Assembly: GCF_001704155.1 (NCBI RefSeq)
Contig: NZ_CP016294.1
Span: forward strand, 741,501-805,500
Direction of reading: 5' to 3'
From: Stenotrophomonas rhizophila
GTDB taxonomy: Bacteria; Pseudomonadota; Gammaproteobacteria; Xanthomonadales; Xanthomonadaceae
Length of the DNA: 64,000 nucleotides
Part shown: positions 9,322-15,880 of the stretch, piece by piece
Numbering within the stretch: position 1 is the first letter of the stretch
Layout of the letters: each line of letters opens with the position of its first letter
Made by a program: the position numbers and the translations under genes
The notes under the pieces: model-generated
The model's input: only the letters and a program-made list of their open reading frames with translations
The model's database searches: none
Told to the model about the DNA's origin: nothing

Positions 9322-10581
9322 GTGTTTGCCAGCCTTTCCCTGATTCTCCGTATTCTGGTGGCCTGGGCCGCGGCGATCGTCGTGGCCGGGTTCGTGTGGA
9401 GTGGCTTCTTCCACGGCATGGATGAAGGCCCGGGCTGGGTGTTCGGACTGCTGGCGCTGTTCCTGATGATCACCGCGCTGGGCAGCTGCATCACCCACCT
9501 GCGCCGGGTCTCGACCCTGGCAGGGCGCCTGGATGCGGCCACCCTGTCCAGCCGGCAGCGGCGCCAGATCGAACTGCCGATGGACGCCGGCGAGGCCTTC
9601 AGCCTGGTTGAACAGGCGATCAAGGAACTGCCGCGCGTGGAAGACATCGAAAGCGCCGCCGGCAGCCTGCAGGTGCGCGCCTACGTGCGCCGCGTGGACC
9701 CCTACAACGGCCGCCCGCCGTCGCGCTGGAACCTGCCGGCGCGCTGGGCGATCAAGCGCAACAGCGTGCTGGCCACGGTCAGCCCGGGGCAGGGCACCAG
9801 CAGCGTGACCCTGGTCTTCGAACCCGATGCCGGGGTGTGGGCCGACCTGCTGGCGGTGGACGAGGGCAGCAACTACGAGAACGCCGAAGCGGTCAGCCGC
9901 GCCATCACCCGCCGCGTGTCCGAACAGCGCCGCGACGAGCAGGCAGCGGCCGAACAGACCGCCACGGAAAAGGAACTGTCGGTGGCGCGGCTGAACCTGC
10001 TGCACGCCCAGGTGGAACCGCACTTCCTGTACAACACGCTGGCCAACGCGCAGGTACTGACCCGTACCGACCCGCCGCGCGCCGACCAGATGCTGGGGCA
10101 CCTGATCCAGTACCTGCGCAGTTCGCTGCCGAGCGTGGACGAATCGATGTCCACCCTGGGCGTGGAGCTGGAGCGCACCAAGGCCTATCTGGAAATCCTC
10201 AAGATCCGCATGGGCGCGCGGCTGGCACTGCAGGTGGATGTGCCGCCGGCGCTGGAAACCGTACCGCTGCCGTCGATGGCGCTGCAGACGCTGGTCGAGA
10301 ACGCGATCAAGCACGGGCTGGAGCCCAAGCCCGGTGGCGGCACGGTGTGGATCATCGCGCGCGCCTTCGATGACCACGTCACCCTGACCGTGGCCGACGA
10401 CGGCCTGGGCTTCGGCCAGGGCAGCAGCGGCACCGGCATCGGCCTGAAGAACCTGCGCGAACGGCTGCGCCTGACCTGCGGTGAACGCGCCGGCGTGGCC
10501 ATCGTGTCCAACTTCCCCAGCGGCGTGGCGGCAACGATCACCTTGCCGCGCGACGCACGCGAGGCGATCCATGCTGCTTGA
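9322..10581 (+). CDS. LytS/YehU-type sensor histidine kinase
   Basis: About 419 residues from the chosen GTG at 9322; an ATG at 9259 in the same frame is possible. Two transmembrane segments sit at the N-terminus (ILRILVAWAAAIVVAGFVW, and VFGLLALFLMITALGSCI), followed by a region ending in a coiled coil. The His_kinase phosphoacceptor motif is VEPHFLYNTLANAQVL (His about 233), and the ATPase domain shows LVENAIKHG and DDGLGF. There is no periplasmic sensor domain of any size. Its stop overlaps the start of the LytTR regulator gene by 11 bp, so the two form a two-component system. AlgZ is a known member of this kinase type; the signal here is unknown. Confidence 0.9.
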   Translation: MFASLSLILRILVAWAAAIVVAGFVWSGFFHGMDEGPGWVFGLLALFLMITALGSCITHLRRVSTLAGRLDAATLSSRQRRQIELPMDAGEAFSLVEQAIKELPRVEDIESAAGSLQVRAYVRRVDPYNGRPPSRWNLPARWAIKRNSVLATVSPGQGTSSVTLVFEPDAGVWADLLAVDEGSNYENAEAVSRAITRRVSEQRRDEQAAAEQTATEKELSVARLNLLHAQVEPHFLYNTLANAQVLTRTDPPRADQMLGHLIQYLRSSLPSVDESMSTLGVELERTKAYLEILKIRMGARLALQVDVPPALETVPLPSMALQTLVENAIKHGLEPKPGGGTVWIIARAFDDHVTLTVADDGLGFGQGSSGTGIGLKNLRERLRLTCGERAGVAIVSNFPSGVAATITLPRDAREAIHAA

Positions 10582-11344
10582 TGCCCTCATTGCCGAAGAC
10601 GAAGACCTGCTGCGCCAGTCGCTGGTGGCCCAGCTGCAGCGGTTGTGGCCGGAACTGCGGCTGGTGGCCGAATGCGAAGACGGCGCCAGTGCGCTGGAGC
10701 GGCTGGCCGAACTGAAACCGGACCTGGCCCTGCTCGACATCCGCATGCCTGGCATCAGCGGCATCGAGGTGGCGCGCGCGCTGCCGGAGATCAGCCCGCG
10801 CACCCAGGTGGTGTTCGTGACCGCCTACGACCAGTATGCGATCGATGCCTTCGAGCAGGGCGCGATGGATTACCTGCTCAAGCCGGTCAGCGACGAGCGG
10901 CTGCTGGCCACGCGCGAGCGCATCCTGGCGCGCATGCAGATGGGCCGGCCGGACAACGCGATGCTGGAGCAGCTGCTGCAGCGCCTGGGCCAGCAGCCCG
11001 GGGCGCACTCGAACGCGCCGCCGCTGGCGTGGATCACCGCCAGCAATGGCCGCGATACGCAGCTGATCATGCTCGAAGACGTGGTCTACTTCCGCGCCGA
11101 CAGCAAGTACACCACGGTGGTGACCGAGGCCGGCGAAAGCCTGCTGCGCACGCCGCTGCGCGAGCTGCTGGAAGTGCTGGACCCGCAGCGCTTCCGCCAG
11201 ATCCACCGCTCCACCATCGTGAACATGAAAGCGGTGGCGGCGGTGAGCCGCGATGACACCGGCCGCGGGCAGCTGCGCCTGAAGCAGCGGCCGGAGGTGC
11301 TCAACGTGAGCCAGCCGTTCATGAGCCTGTTCCGCGGCATGTAA
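10571..11344 (+). CDS. LytTR-family response regulator
   Basis: 257 residues. The receiver domain has the acidic pair (IAEDED), the phosphoacceptor Asp about residue 55 in LLDIRMPG, the conserved Thr in VFVTAYDQYA and the Lys in YLLKPV. A LytTR DNA-binding domain occupies about 155-255 (DVVYFRADSKYTTVVTEAG, then RFRQIHRSTIVNM). The start is fixed by the short overlap with the kinase gene. AlgR is the best-known proteobacterial relative; the targets here are unknown. A perfect hairpin follows within 10 bp of the stop. Confidence 0.92.
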   Translation: MLLDALIAEDEDLLRQSLVAQLQRLWPELRLVAECEDGASALERLAELKPDLALLDIRMPGISGIEVARALPEISPRTQVVFVTAYDQYAIDAFEQGAMDYLLKPVSDERLLATRERILARMQMGRPDNAMLEQLLQRLGQQPGAHSNAPPLAWITASNGRDTQLIMLEDVVYFRADSKYTTVVTEAGESLLRTPLRELLEVLDPQRFRQIHRSTIVNMKAVAAVSRDDTGRGQLRLKQRPEVLNVSQPFMSLFRGM

Positions 11345-11350
11345 AGAAAC

Positions 11351-11380
11351 AATGCCACCGTGTTCGCGCACGGTGGCATT
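11351..11380. terminator. bidirectional terminator between LytTR and membrane protein genes
   Basis: AATGCCACCGTG (11351-11362) and CACGGTGGCATT (11369-11380) form a perfect 12-bp stem with a 6-base loop. On the minus strand the tail is T-rich (GTTTCTTT), on the plus strand it is not, so it works best for the minus-strand gene ending at 11405 and may also serve the LytTR gene. Confidence 0.75.
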
Positions 11381-11404
11381 GGGATCCCCCTGGACCTGGT
11401 GGGG

Positions 11405-12019
11405 TCAGAAGGCCGGTTGCAGGTGCAGGTTCTGGCCGGGGTCGGGTTCGCCGACGTGGTTGAGCTGGCCGACCAGTTCCGAATGCTGCTTCATGCGCCC
11501 GATCTCACGCATGATGCGGATGTCTTCGTGGCGCAGCTCACGCCTGGCAGTGACCGCCTGCTTGTAATCGAGCACTTCCGGGTAGAGCTGGGCCATGTCC
11601 AGCGCTTCGGCCACGCACTCCACGGTGTCCGCATCGGAGGTGATCCGCGCCCGGCTGTTGAACGCCTTCATCCAGCGCTCGAAGCCGGCGGTGTGGTCGA
11701 ACATGTTGGCCATGAACCAGATCACGAACAGGATCGAGACCCACGAGCCGAACACGATCACCACGCGGGTGAAGGTGATATGGAAGTCGTCCTTCCACAG
11801 GTAGTTGGCGATCAGTCCGAGGATCAGCAGCGAGGCCGCCTGCCAGCCGACGATGGACGCCATCAGCCACTGGCCCTTGGCCTTGGCCAGGGTGGCCACT
11901 TCTTCGCGGATCTGCTGCTCACTCTTGTTGCGCCAATGTGCGACCTGCTTTTCGAACGGGCTGCCGTAGAGCTCGTTGTCCTGGAGCAGTAAACCTAAAC
12001 CTTTGAACAAAGCGATCAT
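11405..12019 (-). CDS. Two-TM membrane protein of unknown function
   Basis: 204 residues. The start is fixed by AAGGAG 7 bases before the ATG complement at 12017-12019. Two transmembrane helices lie near residues 54-76 (WLMASIVGWQAASLLILGLI) and 85-107 (VVIVFGSWVSILFVIWFMAN), separated by a short polar loop. The N-terminal part and the roughly 95-residue C-terminal tail are charged and probably cytosolic. No family recognised. It is a single gene between a bidirectional terminator and a divergent MpaB-like gene. Confidence 0.8.
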   Translation of the reverse strand: MIALFKGLGLLLQDNELYGSPFEKQVAHWRNKSEQQIREEVATLAKAKGQWLMASIVGWQAASLLILGLIANYLWKDDFHITFTRVVIVFGSWVSILFVIWFMANMFDHTAGFERWMKAFNSRARITSDADTVECVAEALDMAQLYPEVLDYKQAVTARRELRHEDIRIMREIGRMKQHSELVGQLNHVGEPDPGQNLHLQPAF

Positions 12020-12342
12020 CACGGGCTCCTTCGGGAACGTGCAGCGGCGCATTTGGACGGACGGTGAGGCGGGTTCAGTTCTAGCACTTTCATTTCGCTT
12101 GGCAATGGGCAGTGCGACAAAGCGCCGCAGGGGAGATAACTGAATACGCAAGACGCGGATTTTTTTGCGCGGTGCGGCATCGAAAAGTGCTCGAAAAACC
12201 GAAAAATCGGCCGGGTTTTCTGCTGCACTCGCACAATTCGCGGACGGGGTGGCGCAACAGCGTGGCCCGGGCGGCGTAGATCACGCAGAATTGACGCAAC
12301 CGCGCAGGATCGCGGTCCTCTCAACCCCCTGGAAGGCCCCTG
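12020..12342. other. divergent intergenic region
   Basis: 323 bp between two divergently transcribed genes. It is more AT-rich than its surroundings (for example near 12080-12100 and 12158-12225, with runs of T and A), which fits promoters for both genes. I could not assign a specific operator or a repeat. Confidence 0.5.
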
Positions 12343-13257
12343 ATGTCGTCACTGCTGCACCGTCTCACCGCCCCCGCTACCGTGCCGATCCGGCGCTGGG
12401 TGCTGGGGGCGTTCCCGCGCGGGCAGAGCGGCATCGATTACGACCACCCGCTGGGCGACCCGGGCTGGTTCGGGCCCGATAGCGTGACCTGGCGGGTGCA
12501 TGCCGAGTTTCCGGGGATGCTGGCCGGCGGGCTGTGCGCGCTGATGCTGCAGACCCTGCACCCGCTGGCACTGGCCGGGGTGTATGACCACTCCAACTTC
12601 CGCGACGACCTGGTGGGGCGGCTGCGCCGCACCACGGCGTTCGTGGCATGTACCAGCTACGCGGCGTCGGGCGAAGTGGAGGCGCTGGTCGGGAAGGTGA
12701 AGCGCATCCACGCACACGTGCGCGGGCAGACGCAGGATGGGCAGGCGTATTCGGCCGATGATCCGGCGTTGCTGACCTGGGTGCATGTCACCGAGGCATA
12801 CGGCTTCCTGCAGGGCTACCGGCGTTACTGCCGCGAGGTGCCGGAGCCCATCGCCGACCGGTACTACGACGAGTACCGGCGCGTGGCCGAAGCGTTGGGT
12901 GCCACCGATGTGCCGGCTTCGGAAGCGGAGGTGGAAGCGTATTTCGCGCGGCAGCAGACGCTGCTGCGGTTCGATGCGCGCTCACGTGAAGTGCTGGCGG
13001 TGTTGTCCAGCATCCGGCTGCCGGTACCGATGGCGGGGCTTTCGCGCGAACTGTTCCTCGGCGCCGGTGCTGCGCTGCTTCCAGAGTGGGCCACGACGAT
13101 GCTCGAACGAACGCCGTTGCAGCGCACCCAGGCACGGGCTTCCGCGCGGTTGCTGCAGGGCATGTCGCCCTTGTTCCGCCGCGCGCTGCAGGACGGCGTA
13201 GCGGCGCGCGCCTGCGCGCGTGTAGGCGTGCCAACAAGCACGCTCGCCCATTGGTGA
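12343..13257 (+). CDS. MpaB/DUF2236-family oxygenase-like protein
   Basis: 304 residues. The family is recognised by the N-terminal LGDPGWFGPDSVTWRVHAEF, ALMLQTLHPLALAGVYDHSN and WVHVTEAYGFLQGY blocks; the conserved His residues in these blocks bind b-type haem in the latex-clearing-protein/MpaB superfamily. GGAAGG at 12331-12336 precedes the ATG. Members include rubber oxygenases and proteins of unknown substrate. No signal peptide is evident. The gene stands alone; the substrate cannot be predicted. Confidence 0.85.
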   Translation: MSSLLHRLTAPATVPIRRWVLGAFPRGQSGIDYDHPLGDPGWFGPDSVTWRVHAEFPGMLAGGLCALMLQTLHPLALAGVYDHSNFRDDLVGRLRRTTAFVACTSYAASGEVEALVGKVKRIHAHVRGQTQDGQAYSADDPALLTWVHVTEAYGFLQGYRRYCREVPEPIADRYYDEYRRVAEALGATDVPASEAEVEAYFARQQTLLRFDARSREVLAVLSSIRLPVPMAGLSRELFLGAGAALLPEWATTMLERTPLQRTQARASARLLQGMSPLFRRALQDGVAARACARVGVPTSTLAHW

Positions 13258-13273
13258 ACCGGATGACGGATCG

Positions 13274-13415
13274 GTAGGGTCGGTTCCCAAACGACTGCCG
13301 ATAACGTGTGCGATTTCATTTACGCATGACCTGAAACGAAGGCGTCTCTCCGTTCAACGTCATGCGTCCCCGTGCCGATCATCGCCATCGGCAGTCGTTT
13401 GGGAACCGACGCTAC
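13274..13415. repeat. MITE-like element with 29-bp terminal inverted repeats
   Basis: The left arm 13274-13302 (starts GTAGGGTCGGTTCCCAAACG) and the right arm 13387-13415 (ends in CTAC) are reverse complements with one mismatch. An inner pair, CGCATGAC (13323-13330) and GTCATGCG (13359-13366), nests inside, so the whole 142 bp can form one long hairpin. A variant of the left arm occurs at 39531-39559. It begins with GTAG like the REP family in this genome but is much longer. Confidence 0.75.
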
Positions 13416-13434
13416 CAGCGGGCACATGCCCCCC

Positions 13435-13460
13435 AAAAAAACGGGCGCCGAAGCGCCCGT
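13435..13460 (-). terminator. intrinsic terminator of M13 peptidase gene
   Basis: ACGGGCGC (13441-13448) pairs with GCGCCCGT (13453-13460); on the minus strand the stem is followed by a run of seven T. It lies just past the stop of the M13 peptidase gene. Confidence 0.88.
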
Positions 13461-13465
13461 TCCTG

Positions 13466-15586
13466 TCACCACACCTTGACCCGCTTTTCCGGGGCCAGGT
13501 ACAGCTTCTGGCCGTCCTTCACCTCGAAGGCGGGGTACCACGCGTCCAGGTTGCGCACGGTGAGCGCGCGGAACTGGCCGGGGGCGTGCACGTTGGTGAG
13601 CAGCGAGTTGCGCAGGGCCTGTTCGCGGGCCTTGCTGCGCCACGCCTGAGCGAAGCCCAGGAAGAAGCGCTGGTCAGGCGTGAAGCCCTCCAGGGTCTGG
13701 CCCGGCTTGCCCTGCAGCGACAGCTGGTAGGCGTCGTAGGCCGTGGCCAGGCCGGCCACGTCGGCGATGTTCTCGCCCAGGGTGAGGCGGCCGTTGACCG
13801 ACACACCCGGGAACGGCTGGTAGCTGCTGAACTGCGCAGCCAGCGCATCGCCGGCGGCATTGAACTTCTTCAGGTCCTCGGCCGTCCACCAGTTGTGCAG
13901 CTTGCCGGTTTCATCGAACAGCGCACCGGCGTTGTCGAAACCATGGCTGATCTCATGGCCGATCACCGCGCCGATCGCGCCGTAGTTCACCGCATCATCG
14001 GCGGCACCGTCGAAGAACGGCGGCTGCAGGATCGCGGCCGGGAACACCAGGCGGTTTTCCAGCGGCACGTTCATGGCGTTGATGGTCTGCGGCAGCATCG
14101 CCCATTCGCTGTGGTCCACCGGCTGGCCCAGCTTGGCCAGGTTGCGGCGGTACTCGAACTGGCTGGCGCGCTCGGCGTTGCCCAGCGCATCGTCGCGCTT
14201 CACTTCAAGGCCGGTGTAATCGCGCCACTTGTCCGGGTAGCCCATGCCCACGGTGAGGCCTTCGACCTTGGCCTTGGCGTGCGCCTTGGTTTCCGGCGAC
14301 ATCCATTCCAGCGCGTCGATGCGCTTGGCGAAGGCGGCGATGATGTTCTTTGCCATTTCATCGGCGCGCGCCTTGGTGGCCGGGTCGAAGTGCTTTTCGA
14401 CGTACAGCTTGCCGATCGCTTCGCCCACGGCGTTGTTGCTCTCATCCACCGCACGCTTCCAGCGCTCGCTCTGCTGCGGGGTGCCGTTGAGGGTGGTGCC
14501 GTGGAAGGCGAAGCGCGCATCGGCCAGTGCCTTGGGCAGGTACGGCGCGGCGCGGTCCAGGGCGTGGAAGGTCAGGTAGTCCTTCCACACATCCAGCGGT
14601 TCGGTGGCGACCAGGCGCGAAATGCCGGCCACGGCCTTGGGCTGCCACACGATGAAGTCGTCCTGCTGGTCCAGGCCGGCGGCGGCCAGGAACGCGGCCC
14701 AGTCCATGCCCGGCGCCTTCGCGCTCAGGTCGGCCTGCTTCCACGCGTTGGCACCCTTGGCCACGTCGTTGGTTTCTTCCTGGGTGGCGTGCGCCTGCGC
14801 GATGCGGGTTTCCAGCGCCACGATGCGCTGCGCCTTGGCGGCCGGGTCGGCCACGCCGGCCAGCTGCAGCACCTGGGCGATATAGGCCTGGTACTGCTTG
14901 CGGATCTCGGCCATGCGGCCGCCCTGCAGGTAGAAGTCGCGGTCAGGCAGGCCCAGGCCACCCTGAACCAGGTAGGGCGCATTGCGGTCCGGCTGCAGCA
15001 GGTCCACCGACACCCAGGTGCCGAACAGGCGGTCGGTGTAGAAGTTGGTGGCGTTGAGCAGGTCCACGTCGGCGCGCAGGGTGCCGCCCAGGGCGGTGGC
15101 CAGCGCGGCCTTGTCGCCGATGCCGCCGATGGCATCCAGCTCGGGCTTGATCGCGCCCATGCCGCGCGATTCGATCCCGGCCTCGTCCATGAAGGCGGCG
15201 TAGTAATCGCCGATCAGCTTGGTTTCGCCGCTGGCCTTGGTATCAGCGGCGGCGCCTTCGAGGATGGCGCGGGTGTCGGCCAGGGTCTTCTCGGAAATGA
15301 CGTTGAAGCTGCCGTAGCTGGAGCGGTCGGCCGGAATTTCGGTGTTCTTGACCCAGCTGCCGTTGGCGAAGCCGAAGAAGTCATCGCCGGCGGCGACGCT
15401 GCGGTCCATGCCGGCGGCATCGAAGCCGAAGCTGCCGAGCTGCGGCTTGGGCGCGGCGGGCGGGGCGGCGGTATCGGCCGGCGGGGCGGCGGTCGGCGCG
15501 GCCGCATCGCGGTCGCAGGCGGCCAGGCCCAGCGACAGGCTGGCGGCAATGGCAAGCATCAGGGTGGGGCGGCGCAGCTTGGACAT
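13466..15586 (-). CDS. M13 family (neprilysin-like) metallopeptidase, lipoprotein
   Basis: 706 residues. The start at 15586 is preceded by GAGAAG and opens a lipoprotein signal (LAIAASLSLGLAAC), with the lipidated Cys followed by DRD; Asp at +2 may retain it in the inner membrane if the Lol +2 rule holds here. The C-terminal catalytic domain has the zinc site VIGHEISHGFD (about residue 543) and the third ligand in LGENIADVAG (about 604), with NAMNVPLENRLVFPAAILQP before them. Typical PepO-like length. It would cleave oligopeptides in the periplasm. A single-gene unit with its own terminator. Confidence 0.93.
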   Translation of the reverse strand: MSKLRRPTLMLAIAASLSLGLAACDRDAAAPTAAPPADTAAPPAAPKPQLGSFGFDAAGMDRSVAAGDDFFGFANGSWVKNTEIPADRSSYGSFNVISEKTLADTRAILEGAAADTKASGETKLIGDYYAAFMDEAGIESRGMGAIKPELDAIGGIGDKAALATALGGTLRADVDLLNATNFYTDRLFGTWVSVDLLQPDRNAPYLVQGGLGLPDRDFYLQGGRMAEIRKQYQAYIAQVLQLAGVADPAAKAQRIVALETRIAQAHATQEETNDVAKGANAWKQADLSAKAPGMDWAAFLAAAGLDQQDDFIVWQPKAVAGISRLVATEPLDVWKDYLTFHALDRAAPYLPKALADARFAFHGTTLNGTPQQSERWKRAVDESNNAVGEAIGKLYVEKHFDPATKARADEMAKNIIAAFAKRIDALEWMSPETKAHAKAKVEGLTVGMGYPDKWRDYTGLEVKRDDALGNAERASQFEYRRNLAKLGQPVDHSEWAMLPQTINAMNVPLENRLVFPAAILQPPFFDGAADDAVNYGAIGAVIGHEISHGFDNAGALFDETGKLHNWWTAEDLKKFNAAGDALAAQFSSYQPFPGVSVNGRLTLGENIADVAGLATAYDAYQLSLQGKPGQTLEGFTPDQRFFLGFAQAWRSKAREQALRNSLLTNVHAPGQFRALTVRNLDAWYPAFEVKDGQKLYLAPEKRVKVW

Positions 15587-15761
15587 GGACTTCTCAGGCA
15601 ACGGGGAAACCTCAAGTCTAATCCGCCGCCCGGCCCGGGAACCGGCGGGATCTGGCGGGAGTTGTGGCCGCATTGGGCTGCGTCAAGGTGTGACGGCTGT
15701 CGCACCCCTTCCCGAGCCGGGCGGGCTGGTGCATGCTGGGGGCAAGGCGCAGGGCCAAGGC

Positions 15762-15784
15762 CTTGCCCGTTGGGAACGGGCAAG
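15762..15784. other. leader hairpin upstream of GGDEF-EAL gene
   Basis: CTTGCCCGTT (15762-15771) and AACGGGCAAG (15775-15784) form a perfect 10-bp stem with a GGG loop, about 97 bp before the start of the EAL gene. A smaller stem, GGTTT/AAACC, follows near 15820-15835. The pattern suggests a structured 5' leader. It does not match the c-di-GMP (GEMM) riboswitch consensus I know. Confidence 0.4.
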
Positions 15785-15880
15785 AGAGACGTCAAGAAAT
15801 TGCGACGTCGGCCGCTCAGGTTTGGGGAAACCAGGAAGCGTTTACATGAAGTCAGGCCGTCACCGAGGTAGAGGTACGCG

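Noticed and set aside
15700..15880. Possible c-di-GMP (GEMM) riboswitch before the EAL gene
   Set aside because: The conserved GEMM core does not appear; only generic hairpins are present.
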